Shown piece by piece: positions 30,968 to 39,653 of a DNA stretch of 64,000 nt. Location: assembly GCA_017481595.1 (NCBI GenBank), contig JAFUOY010000041.1:1-64000 (forward strand). The letters run 5' to 3'. The translations under genes and the position numbers were made by a program. The stretch comes from Clostridia bacterium (GTDB lineage: Bacteria > Bacillota > Clostridia > Oscillospirales > CAG-272). The notes beneath the pieces were generated by a model. The model worked only from the letters and a program-made list of their open reading frames with translations, ran no database searches and had not been told where the DNA came from. Numbering within the stretch: the stretch's first letter is position 1; each line of letters begins with the position of its first letter.

Positions 30968-33202
30968 TTATTTGATTTTTATTTGCTTCGTCGTTATATC
31001 CTTATCACTCAAAAGAACGCCCGTTGCAGGAACCTTTATCTTTCTGTATCTCTGATTTGCCTCGGGATAGCGCTCCTCGTAATTTTCCAAAACCTCTGTG
31101 ATCTTCTGATTCTTATTGAGGTTCATAGCAAATACGGATGAGCCTGCTGCCGTTCTTGTGGTCTTTTCGGAAATAAGGGACGGACGGATAAGAATTGCCT
31201 TATCCTCAGAGTTGATCAAAAGGATGTGCTTATCCGACTTTTCGTATATTGCGCCCGCAAGAGGTGAAGCCGTGGAATAAGCCTTCTTCAGCTTTTTTCT
31301 CGCACCCTGTGTCGCGTATACGCTCATTGGTATTCTTACTGCCTTACCGTTTTCAAACACGAATATGATCTTCTGCTCGTCTGTAAATGCGGGATTTACT
31401 ATCATCAGAACAGGTCTTTCTCCGTCGTCGAAATTAAGGCGCTTACCAACGTATTCACCAAGCTCGGATGCCTTTGTAAGGTCAAAATCAGATACCCTTG
31501 CAAAGTATACCTGCGCCTGGTTGGTAAAGAACATAAGCTCGTCCTTATTGCGTACCTCACCTGAGTAAATAAGAGAGTCGCCCTCCTTAAGCTTCTGCTC
31601 TGCATTACCTCTTAAGGACTGATTGGTTATCTTCTTTAAGTAGCCATCCTTTGTAAAGAAGAGGTTTACGTCATAATCCTCTATCATATCATCCTTTGTA
31701 AGCTTTACAATATCGCTTGCATATATGATCTGCGTTTTTCTCGGCTTTCCGTACTTTTTCTTTACGTCAAGAAGCTGCTTTACTATATACGCCTTTACCT
31801 TAAGCTCGTCAGCCAGTATCTCCTTAATGGTTGCGATCTCCTTCTGAAGAGCCTCAATATCGTTAAGTCTGTTAAGAATGTATTCTCTGTTCAAATGACG
31901 GAGCTTGATGTCGGCAATATACTCCGCCTGATCTCTGTCTATATCAAAGCCTACCATAAGGTTGGGGACAACGTCCTGATCCTTTTCAGTGTCTCTTACT
32001 ATTCTGATAGCCTTATCTATATCAAGAAGTATCTTTCCAAGACCGAGAAGTAAATGAAGCTTCTCGTTCTTTTTATTAAGGTCAAAGCTGAATTCCCTGC
32101 GCACGCATTTGATACGGAATCTTATCCATTCTTCAATTATAGCCTTGATTCCGAGCTGCTTGGGTACGTTATCAACTATAACGTTGAAGTTACAGGAAAA
32201 GGAGTCCTCAAGGGGTGTGAATTTATAAAGCTTCTGCATTACCTTTTCGGGGTCGGCATCCTTTTTAAGGTCTACGGACGCTTTGAATCCGTCCTTACCG
32301 ATCTCGTCAAAGAAGGCAGTTACCTCTTTGAACTTTTCATCCCTGTTATCAATTATTTCCTTTTTAATAGCCTCAATAGTTGTGGAATAGGGTATTTCAA
32401 GGAAATCAATACGGTTTTCCGCTTTGTTGTATTCATACTTGGCGCGAAGCTTTATTGTGCCTCTGCCCGTTTCATATATTTTTGCCATTTGCTCCTTGTC
32501 GTATACCACGTATCCGCCGCCCGGGAAATCGGGCGCCTTTACTAATTCAAGAAGCTTTTCCGTATTGGTCTTCGGGTTTTTGAGTATAGCGATGGTAGCG
32601 TCACATATTTCTCCGAGATTGAAGGAGCAGATCGAGGATGCAAGACCTACCGCAATACCGAGATTTGAGGAAACGAGAATATTCGGGAAGGTGGTGGGAA
32701 GAAGCTTAGGCTCCTTCATTGTGCCGTCATAGTTGTCCACCATATCTACGGCATCTCGTTCTATACCCGAAAAGATCTCCGCGCAAAAGGGCTCAAGCCT
32801 TGCCTCGGTATATCTTGGCGCGGCAAATACCATTCCCGTGCTGTACTGCTTACCAAAGCTGCCCTTTGAGTCTATAAAAGGGTGCAAAAGGGTTTCGTTT
32901 CCCCTTGAAAGTCTTACCATGGTTTCGTAAATTGACATATCTCCATGGGGATGGAGCTTCATGGTTTCACCAACTATATTAGCGCTTTTTCTTCTCGGTC
33001 CGTTCATAAGACCCATCTTATACATTGTATAAAGGATCTTTCTGTGTGCGGGCTTGAAGCCGTCTATTTCGGGAATAGCACGGGATACCATTACGCTGAC
33101 AACGTATGGCATATAGTTAGTTTCAATAGTTTCCGTAATAGGCTGGAGCATTGGCTCTCTTTCCACATATTCCTTTTTAACGTCTTTTCTTGCTTTAGCC
33201 AT
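30968..33202 (-). CDS. parC: DNA topoisomerase IV subunit A-like protein (ParC/GyrA family)
   Basis: 744 residues, close to ParC length. The breakage-reunion domain carries the catalytic Tyr131 in AAPRYTEAR; the C-terminal beta-pinwheel region is present from about 490. It would decatenate or relax DNA together with an ATPase subunit (ParE/GyrB), which is not encoded nearby. The helix 4 motif reads HPHGDMSIYE, so the residue aligned with the quinolone-critical Ser is Met. It overlaps the 3' end of the Sua5 gene by 8 bases and so belongs to the eda-prfA-ywlC operon. Assignment as ParC rather than a GyrA paralogue rests on length and placement. Confidence 0.85.
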   Translation of the reverse strand: MAKARKDVKKEYVEREPMLQPITETIETNYMPYVVSVMVSRAIPEIDGFKPAHRKILYTMYKMGLMNGPRRKSANIVGETMKLHPHGDMSIYETMVRLSRGNETLLHPFIDSKGSFGKQYSTGMVFAAPRYTEARLEPFCAEIFSGIERDAVDMVDNYDGTMKEPKLLPTTFPNILVSSNLGIAVGLASSICSFNLGEICDATIAILKNPKTNTEKLLELVKAPDFPGGGYVVYDKEQMAKIYETGRGTIKLRAKYEYNKAENRIDFLEIPYSTTIEAIKKEIIDNRDEKFKEVTAFFDEIGKDGFKASVDLKKDADPEKVMQKLYKFTPLEDSFSCNFNVIVDNVPKQLGIKAIIEEWIRFRIKCVRREFSFDLNKKNEKLHLLLGLGKILLDIDKAIRIVRDTEKDQDVVPNLMVGFDIDRDQAEYIADIKLRHLNREYILNRLNDIEALQKEIATIKEILADELKVKAYIVKQLLDVKKKYGKPRKTQIIYASDIVKLTKDDMIEDYDVNLFFTKDGYLKKITNQSLRGNAEQKLKEGDSLIYSGEVRNKDELMFFTNQAQVYFARVSDFDLTKASELGEYVGKRLNFDDGERPVLMIVNPAFTDEQKIIFVFENGKAVRIPMSVYATQGARKKLKKAYSTASPLAGAIYEKSDKHILLINSEDKAILIRPSLISEKTTRTAAGSSVFAMNLNKNQKITEVLENYEERYPEANQRYRKIKVPATGVLLSDKDITTKQIKIK

Positions 33203-34232
33203 TTTCTCCTCCTAAAATCCTGTGTGCGCAGGCTCTTATCATTCTGTTGTAAATAGCAAGAGCCTCTCCCGTTTTATCTGGCAGATGCGCGTATATTTTT
33301 TCAGCCCCCATATCATCCGCCGAGCGCAGGATATTAAAGAGCCTTTTTGTCTGTTCCTTTACGTCGTTTTTGCCGCCAACGGGCATAAGAGTCTCGTTTT
33401 CGTACTGCTCTTTTTCCTCATCATAGCACATTATAACGCATTTTTCCGTTTTGTGCTTTTCCTTGGTGAAGGAAACGAAGTCTATATATCTGTCGTCTAT
33501 AAGATAAAGGTCAGCCTTGGGAGCATAGTGCTTATACTTCATACCGGGGGACAAAGCCTTCTCCCCTGGCTTCAGCTCCTCCGTTACTGCGGAGGAAACG
33601 GATATGTTATCACACACCTCCGACAGCATCTCAACGGTTACCCTTCCGGGACGAAGCACGGTTATGGAGTTATCCGTAATGGAGATTACCGTGGATTCCA
33701 CTCCAACCTCACAAGCGCCACCGTCAAGTATCATAGGTATTATACCGTCCATATCCTTGTAAACGTGCTGAGCAGTTGTCGGAGAGGGCATACCCGATCT
33801 GTTAGCGGAGGGAGCCGCAATAGGAACTCCCGACAGTTTTATAAGCTTGTTTGCTATCTTATGTTCGGGGCATCTTACGGCAACGGAGTCAAGTCCTGCA
33901 GTAACGGAATCGGGAATTATATCTTTCTTTGGCATTATTACGGTAAGCGGTCCCGGCATAAAGCGGTCTGCAAGCTTGTAATAAAGCTCATTTGTATAAG
34001 CTATGCTTTCCGCATCCTCCGCCCTTGCAATATGTACGATCAACGGGTTATCCGCAGGGCGGCCCTTCGCCTTGAATATATTAAGACAAGCCTCCCCATC
34101 AAGGGCGTTTGCCCCAAGACCGTATACGGTTTCCGTAGGGATGCCCACAAGGGCGCCGCCTCGTATAAGCTCCGCCGCCCTCATAAGAATATTATCCGAT
34201 TTTTCCGTTACCTCGAGTACCTCTGTTTTCAT
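33195..34232 (-). CDS. ywlC: L-threonylcarbamoyladenylate synthase (Sua5 type)
   Basis: 345 residues. The YrdC domain (1-200; PTETVYGLGANAL, KAKGRPADNPLIVHI, SANRSGMPSPTTA) makes threonylcarbamoyl-AMP for the universal t6A37 tRNA modification; the C-terminal Sua5 domain (about 225-345) completes the long form. The ATG overlaps the prfA stop by one base. TsaB, TsaD and TsaE partners are not in the window. Confidence 0.95.
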   Translation of the reverse strand: MKTEVLEVTEKSDNILMRAAELIRGGALVGIPTETVYGLGANALDGEACLNIFKAKGRPADNPLIVHIARAEDAESIAYTNELYYKLADRFMPGPLTVIMPKKDIIPDSVTAGLDSVAVRCPEHKIANKLIKLSGVPIAAPSANRSGMPSPTTAQHVYKDMDGIIPMILDGGACEVGVESTVISITDNSITVLRPGRVTVEMLSEVCDNISVSSAVTEELKPGEKALSPGMKYKHYAPKADLYLIDDRYIDFVSFTKEKHKTEKCVIMCYDEEKEQYENETLMPVGGKNDVKEQTKRLFNILRSADDMGAEKIYAHLPDKTGEALAIYNRMIRACAHRILGGENG

Positions 34233-35293
34233 TATTCTCCGCCCTTTAATTTCTCTGCTGCATCGGCAGTAGCCAATTTATCAAGCATCTGTCCGATATC
34301 TCCGTTTAAAAATGCCTCAAGGGAATATACGGTAAAGCCGATTCTGTGGTCCGTTATTCTTCCCTGTGGGTAGTTATAGGTTCTTATTCTTTCGCTTCTG
34401 TCACCCGTACCGACCTGGCTCTTACGCTCAGAAGCTATTTTAGAGTCCATTTCCTGCTGCTTCATATCGTAAAGCTTTGTACGAAGAAGCTTAAACGCCT
34501 TGTCCTTGTTCTTGAACTGGCTTCTTTCATCCTGACATTCAACAACAATGCCCGTAGGCTTGTGGATAAGTCTTATGGCAGACTCCGTCTTGTTTACGTG
34601 CTGACCGCCTGCGCCGCTGCTCTTACAGGTTTCTATAATCACGTCGGTGGGGGCAATTTCAATTTCGACCTCCTCCGCCTCGGGAAGCACCGCAACCGTT
34701 GCCGTGGAGGTGTGGATCCTGCCCTGAGTTTCCGTTTCGGGAACTCTTTGCACTCTGTGTACTCCGCTTTCAAACTTGAAGCGGGAATACGCCCCCTCTC
34801 CCGAGATCATAAAGGTGACCTCCTTAAAGCCGCCAAGCTCCGTTTCGTTGCATCCGATAAGCTCGGTCTTAAAGCCTGCGGTCTGGGCGTACATATTGTA
34901 CATTCTGTAAAGAACGTAGGCAAAGAGGGCGGCTTCCTCGCCGCCTGCTCCGCCGCGAATTTCAACTATTACGTTTTTATCGTCATTAGGATCCTTGGGG
35001 ATAAGGAGTATTTTCAGCTCCTCCTCTACAACGGATATTTTATCCTTGCAGTCCTTATACTCCTCAAGAGCCATATCGTAAAGCTCTCCGCCCTCCTCCA
35101 TAAGGAGTCTTGCGCCCTCCATATCCTCCGTAAGCTTCTTATGCTCACGGTATTTTTCAATGATGGGAGTAAGATTTTTATACTCCTTCATTATTTTTGT
35201 AAATTCTTCCTGATTCTGCGCAACATCGGGAGATGCAAGTCTGTCCTCAAGGAACAAAAATCTCTCCTCTGCCGCCCTTAATTTATCAAACAT
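34232..35293 (-). CDS. prfA: Peptide chain release factor 1
   Basis: 353 residues, standard length. It terminates translation at UAA and UAG. The catalytic GGQ is in GAGGQHVNKTESA near 228-238, with HRVQRVPETE before it and KSQVGTGDRSERIRTYN after it. The PrmC/HemK methyltransferase that modifies this Gln usually adjoins prfA but is absent here; the only MTase in the window with NPPY is TrmN6-like. Coupled to eda upstream (1-base gap) and ywlC downstream. Confidence 0.97.
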   Translation of the reverse strand: MFDKLRAAEERFLFLEDRLASPDVAQNQEEFTKIMKEYKNLTPIIEKYREHKKLTEDMEGARLLMEEGGELYDMALEEYKDCKDKISVVEEELKILLIPKDPNDDKNVIVEIRGGAGGEEAALFAYVLYRMYNMYAQTAGFKTELIGCNETELGGFKEVTFMISGEGAYSRFKFESGVHRVQRVPETETQGRIHTSTATVAVLPEAEEVEIEIAPTDVIIETCKSSGAGGQHVNKTESAIRLIHKPTGIVVECQDERSQFKNKDKAFKLLRTKLYDMKQQEMDSKIASERKSQVGTGDRSERIRTYNYPQGRITDHRIGFTVYSLEAFLNGDIGQMLDKLATADAAEKLKGGE

Positions 35294-35294
35294 A

Positions 35295-36266
35295 TTATTT
35301 CTTCTGTACCAAATGGATCGCGAAGCCGCAGATCTCTTCCTTCAAATAAATTACCTTGAGCTTGCCCTTATCGTCGTAGCCTGCGCTCTCCTCAATAAAT
35401 TCAACTCCGCAGCCCTCAAGATACGCTCTTGCTCTGTCGGGGAAATTGGTAGCTATGGCAATGTGTCCGTTCTTACCGTAGAAGGGCATATGCATAAATT
35501 CAAAATCCGCGCCTGCAAAGGTGGATTTATTGCCGGGCTTATATTCAAGTCCGAAAAGGGCGGAAACAAGCTTAGCACCCTTTTGCGCCTCTTCCTTGTT
35601 TTCACAGTTGATGCCAACGTGTACGAGCTTGAAGCCAAGCATCTTGAACACCGCGCTTCTTGTAAGGGCGGTTATTTCTTCAAACTTACCTGCTTCAATA
35701 AGAGAATCCTTTACCATAAAGCTGCCGCCGCAGGCAATGATCTTGTCAAAGGCAAGATAAGAAAGCATATTGTCCTCGTTGATGCCGCCCGTGGGCATAA
35801 ACTTAATGCCGCCGTAGGGCGCGCTCATAGACTTTATCATATTGAGTCCGCCAGCCGCCTCAGCAGGGAAGAATTTTACAGCCTTAAGTCCAAGCTCAAT
35901 AGCCGTTTCCACCTCGCTGGGAGTAGCGCAACCGGGAAGAACGGGAATATTTTTGTCAAGACAGTATTTTACGACCTTGGGATTAAGACCGGGGCTAACG
36001 ATAAACTTTGCCCCTGCCTCTACCGCCTCGTCAACCTGCTCGGTAGTAAGGACCGTGCCTGCGCCAACAAGCATATCGGGAAGCGCTTTTGTAATTTCGG
36101 CAATGGCTTCCTTTGCGCAAGCTGTTCTGAAGGTTATCTCAGCGCAGTTAAGTCCGCCCTCTGCCAAGGCCTTGGCAAGGGGAACTGCGTTTTCCACTTT
36201 GGTTATTTTGATTACGGGAACAAGACCGAATTTATAAAGTGAATCAAAAATATTGCTCATATCCAT
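35295..36266 (-). CDS. KDPG/KHG aldolase fused to a VOC-like domain
   Basis: 323 residues. Residues 1-205 are an Eda-type aldolase: EITFRT, GAGTVLT, the Schiff-base Lys in LKAVKFFPAE and MPTGGI. These cleave 2-keto-3-deoxy-6-phosphogluconate to pyruvate and glyceraldehyde-3-phosphate. Residues about 210-323 are extra and read like a glyoxalase/VOC beta-alpha-beta-beta-beta fold (FKLVHVGINCENKEEAQKGA, NGHIAIATNFPDRARAYLEG). Normal Eda is about 210 residues, so this is a fusion. No KDPG-forming dehydratase or kinase lies nearby. First gene before prfA; ATG at 36266 with GAGAGGAAG. Confidence 0.88.
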   Translation of the reverse strand: MDMSNIFDSLYKFGLVPVIKITKVENAVPLAKALAEGGLNCAEITFRTACAKEAIAEITKALPDMLVGAGTVLTTEQVDEAVEAGAKFIVSPGLNPKVVKYCLDKNIPVLPGCATPSEVETAIELGLKAVKFFPAEAAGGLNMIKSMSAPYGGIKFMPTGGINEDNMLSYLAFDKIIACGGSFMVKDSLIEAGKFEEITALTRSAVFKMLGFKLVHVGINCENKEEAQKGAKLVSALFGLEYKPGNKSTFAGADFEFMHMPFYGKNGHIAIATNFPDRARAYLEGCGVEFIEESAGYDDKGKLKVIYLKEEICGFAIHLVQKK

Positions 36267-36287
36267 ATTCTTCCTCTCGTTTTATTC

Positions 36288-37682
36288 TTATTTACAAAAT
36301 GCGCAGAATGCCTTATGCGTTTCGTAAAGGTCAGTCTTTGCAATTACCTCGTAGGGCGCGTGCATGGAAAGAACCGCAACGCCTACGTCAACTGTTGTAA
36401 TGTTCTGGTTAGCAACGTATTTAGCAACTGTTCCGCCGCCGCCAACGTCTACCTTACCAAGCTCTGCAGTCTGCCAGATAACGCCCTCCTCGGCAAATAT
36501 CTTACGGAGGTAAGCAACGAATTCAGCGCTTGCGTCGCTTGTGCCGCTCTTTCCGCCTGAGCCTGTGTACTTGGACATAACTACGCCGCAGTTTACGATA
36601 GCGGCATTGCGCTTTTCGTACACCTCGGGGAATAAGGGATCGTAGCCTGCGTTTACGTCTGCGGAAAGGCACATGGAATTAGCTCTTACGATATTTCCGT
36701 TTGCGCCAAGGGACCTTGCAAGCTCCTCAATAAGGTCAACAAGAAGGATGCACTTCATACCGCTGACACCCTCAGAGCCGATCTCCTCCTTATCAGCAAG
36801 GATACACATAACCGTGTGAGGGCTGTTTTCAGATTCGATCAAGGATGTAAGGCAGGGATATGCGCAAACCTTATCGTCGTGGCCGTAGCCAATGATCATA
36901 GACTTATCAAGACCAAGGTCCTTAGCCTTGCCTGCGGGCAAAGCCGTAAGCTCTGCGCTCATAAAGTCGCTTTCGCAGATGCCGTACTTTTCGTTAAGGA
37001 TCTTAAGCATATGGAGCTTAACCGCCTCGTCGCACTCACCGTAGGGCTCAGAGCCGATAAGAATATTCATTCCCTCTCCTGTAAATACCGCGCTCATAGG
37101 CTTTGTAGCCTGCTCTCTTGCAAGGTGGGGAAGAAGGTCTGTGATGCAGAATACGGGATCGTTTTCATCCTCACCGATGGTGATCTCTACGTTTTCACCG
37201 TTGATAAGCGTAACAACACCGTGAATAGCCAAGGGGATAGTAACCCACTGATACTTTCTGATACCGCCGTAATAGTGGGTCTTGAAGTATGCGAAGCTTT
37301 CGTTTTCGTAAAGGGGATGCTGCTTAAGGTCAAGTCTTGGAGAGTCGATATGAGCGGCGCAGATCCTTACGCCGTTTTCAATATCCTCGCTGCCTATCTT
37401 GAATGCGTAAAGGCTCTTGCCTCTGTTGTTAAGGTAGTACTTACCGCCCTTTTCAACCTTGTCACCAAGCTTATATTCAACGTAGCCCTCAGCCTTGAGC
37501 ATTTTCACACCCTCGCTGACAGCTTCTCTTTCTGTCTTTGCATTGTCCAAAAACGCCTTATAGCCCTCGCCGTAAGCGTTTACCTTTTCTTTGTAATCCT
37601 CGCTTGCGCATTTAAACGCATTTTCCTTTTTGTAGAACAATTTTTCCTTCAAAAGCTCTTCAGTTGTTTTTTCTTTTTCCAT
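36288..37682 (-). CDS. M18-family aminopeptidase
   Basis: 464 residues. A zinc aminopeptidase of the aspartyl aminopeptidase/aminopeptidase I family, cytoplasmic, probably forming a large tetrahedral oligomer. Metal-ligand motifs are AAHIDSPRLDLK near 110, DKEEIGSEG near 285 and the C-terminal VLSMHAPYEV near 435. ATG 37682 follows CAGGAGGAACAG; 12 more codons are open upstream without a better ribosome site. It lies between eda and coaE on the same strand. Confidence 0.93.
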   Translation of the reverse strand: MEKEKTTEELLKEKLFYKKENAFKCASEDYKEKVNAYGEGYKAFLDNAKTEREAVSEGVKMLKAEGYVEYKLGDKVEKGGKYYLNNRGKSLYAFKIGSEDIENGVRICAAHIDSPRLDLKQHPLYENESFAYFKTHYYGGIRKYQWVTIPLAIHGVVTLINGENVEITIGEDENDPVFCITDLLPHLAREQATKPMSAVFTGEGMNILIGSEPYGECDEAVKLHMLKILNEKYGICESDFMSAELTALPAGKAKDLGLDKSMIIGYGHDDKVCAYPCLTSLIESENSPHTVMCILADKEEIGSEGVSGMKCILLVDLIEELARSLGANGNIVRANSMCLSADVNAGYDPLFPEVYEKRNAAIVNCGVVMSKYTGSGGKSGTSDASAEFVAYLRKIFAEEGVIWQTAELGKVDVGGGGTVAKYVANQNITTVDVGVAVLSMHAPYEVIAKTDLYETHKAFCAFCK

Positions 37683-37720
37683 TTTCTGTTCCTCCTGTAT
37701 ATGCATATATTTAATCAAAA

Positions 37721-38323
37721 TTATTTAAGACCGATACCGCAAATTACCTTCATTATCTCGTTATCAAGGTCCGTAGTACCGTCGTTTACTATTTCGTAGT
37801 CACAAAGCTCACGCAGACGAGAGTCGGCAAGCTGACTGTCTATTCTTGCCTCTGCCTTGTGCCTTGTTATTTTATCTCTTTTTAAGATTCTTTCAAGCTT
37901 GATCTCCTTAGGTGCGGTAACGCAGACCGTTACGTTACAAAGATCGTTAAATCCGCTTTCAAAAAGCACGGGGGCATCAATTATAACCGCCTTAACACCC
38001 GCTTCCTTGAATTTTTCAAGGGTGGCTACCACGTTTTGACGAATGTATTTATGGCTTATGCGGTTAAGCATCTTCAGGTGCTGAGCGGCATTATCCCCCT
38101 CGAACACTCTTTTTGACAGCTCCCTTCTGTTAAGGCTGCCATCCGCGTTCAATACCTCGTCCCCGAAAAATCTGCACAGCTCGGCAACACAGGGTGAGCC
38201 GCTTACCGCAATATCAAGATATACCTTATCGGTATCAATATATTCAACGCCGTATTTTTTAAAAACACCGCAAACGTATCCCTTGCCCGATCCGCTGGAG
38301 CCGCAAAGTCCGATAACCGTCAT
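37721..38323 (-). CDS. coaE: Dephospho-CoA kinase
   Basis: 200 residues, normal length. It phosphorylates the 3'-hydroxyl of dephospho-CoA, the last step of CoA synthesis. P-loop GLCGSSGSGKG at 5-15, the lid region RDKITRHKAEARIDSQ near 150 and VIIDAPVLFESG near 113 fit the family. It starts 9 bases after the Gfo/Idh gene. Confidence 0.95.
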   Translation of the reverse strand: MTVIGLCGSSGSGKGYVCGVFKKYGVEYIDTDKVYLDIAVSGSPCVAELCRFFGDEVLNADGSLNRRELSKRVFEGDNAAQHLKMLNRISHKYIRQNVVATLEKFKEAGVKAVIIDAPVLFESGFNDLCNVTVCVTAPKEIKLERILKRDKITRHKAEARIDSQLADSRLRELCDYEIVNDGTTDLDNEIMKVICGIGLK

Positions 38324-38332
38324 ATTTTCTCC

Positions 38333-39460
38333 TTACAAGCTTGAAATTTTTATTTCCGCGCCCTCTTTGTCCGATCTGTAGGCGCACTCCATAACCTTTT
38401 GTACGTATGCTCCTTCATCAAAGGAGGGAGATAGCTCTTTACCGTTTTTCACTCCGTCACAAAAAGCAAAGAAGCTGCCGATATGTCCTCTCAGCCAACC
38501 GATAGGAGCCTTGATGCCGGGGAAAACACCGCCGGGAGCGGCATATCTGTTTACGCACTCTATTTTTGCGTAGCCACGCTCACCACCAAGATCTCCGCCA
38601 TCTCTTTCGTTTGAGTAGAACTCAATAAAATTCGGATTCATAAGGTCAAAGCGCAATGAGCCCTTTTCGCCGCTTATGCGGAAGGAAAGATCGTCGTTTG
38701 CTCCCACGGTAATTTTACTTACCTCAATAGTTCCCATTCCGCCCGACTTAAGCCTTGCAATAATATAAAACGCCTCATCCGCGTTGGTTTTCCATTCCTC
38801 GCCGTTCATACCCTTTCTTACGGGATACGCGATCTGGCTTTTTCCTATAACGCTGTCAAATTCACCGCAAAGGTAATAAATAAGGTCGATAATATGGGAG
38901 CCGAGATCAAAAAGAACACCGCCGCCACAGACGTCGCTATTCTGCTTCCAGCCTGCGTTTTTGTTTACGTCGGTCGCGCTTGAATGAAGGTACTTACCCT
39001 CAAAGGAAAGCACCCTGCCGATTTTTCCCGCTTCAATTATCTCCTTTGCGCGCATGACCGAGGAAATAAATCTGTTGTTAAAGACCATCATAGCCTTTAC
39101 ACCCTTTTCCTTGGCGATACGGGCAAGCTCCTCTGCCTCGGCGTAGGTTACGCACAGTGGCTTTTCACAATAAACATGCTTGCCTGCCAAAAGCGCCTTT
39201 TTCACCGTGGAATAATGATATATATTGGGTGTGCAAACGTCAACCGCATCTATTTGTGGGTCGTAGATGATATCATCCTCATTATCCGTGTAACAAGGAA
39301 TACCGTACCTTTCCGCCGCCCTTTTTGCATTTTCAATATTTCTTGTGCATACCTTCGTGATTTTTACGTCAATATCCGTGTCAAAAAAATATTTGAGATT
39401 TGATGCGCAATATGCGTGAGTTTTACCCATTGAGCCGAAGCCCAGAATTCCTATATTCAT
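38333..39460 (-). CDS. Gfo/Idh/MocA-family oxidoreductase
   Basis: 375 residues. The Rossmann domain opens with IGILGFGSMGKTHA; the family signature EKPLCVTYAEAEEL lies near 97-110, and a catalytic-like DLGSHIIDLIYYLCG near 185. Such enzymes oxidise or reduce sugars or cyclitols with NAD(P). The substrate cannot be inferred. Start 39460 has TTGGAGGTAAAAT. It runs ahead of coaE, with no sugar genes nearby. Confidence 0.9.
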   Translation of the reverse strand: MNIGILGFGSMGKTHAYCASNLKYFFDTDIDVKITKVCTRNIENAKRAAERYGIPCYTDNEDDIIYDPQIDAVDVCTPNIYHYSTVKKALLAGKHVYCEKPLCVTYAEAEELARIAKEKGVKAMMVFNNRFISSVMRAKEIIEAGKIGRVLSFEGKYLHSSATDVNKNAGWKQNSDVCGGGVLFDLGSHIIDLIYYLCGEFDSVIGKSQIAYPVRKGMNGEEWKTNADEAFYIIARLKSGGMGTIEVSKITVGANDDLSFRISGEKGSLRFDLMNPNFIEFYSNERDGGDLGGERGYAKIECVNRYAAPGGVFPGIKAPIGWLRGHIGSFFAFCDGVKNGKELSPSFDEGAYVQKVMECAYRSDKEGAEIKISSL

Positions 39461-39595
39461 ATTTTACCTCCAAGGTATATAACTCCAAATTAGATTATAT
39501 CACCTTTTTATTTTAAATGCAAGAAAAATTTATTTTATTTATATTAAAGGCGTTTTCTAAAGAGAAAAACCTAAAGCAAACAGGTAGAAAACAAA

Positions 39596-39623
39596 AAACG
39601 GACAAAGAATTTTTTGTCCGTTT
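39596..39623 (-). terminator. Bidirectional terminator after nfnB
   Basis: 11-bp stem AAACGGACAAA / TTTGTCCGTTT; the minus strand continues TTTGTTTTC. Confidence 0.88.
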
Positions 39624-39653
39624 TATTGGTTTTTCATACACGTGTCGCCACTT

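Noticed and set aside
33222-36242. Long + strand frames of 383, 311 and 309 codons opposite ywlC, prfA and eda
   Set aside because: They are antisense shadows of well-conserved genes and show no recognisable motifs or ribosome sites.
36816-37799. 327-codon + strand frame opposite the M18 aminopeptidase
   Set aside because: Antisense shadow of a clear enzyme gene; composition (Val, Leu, Cys, His) is typical of reverse-strand artefacts.
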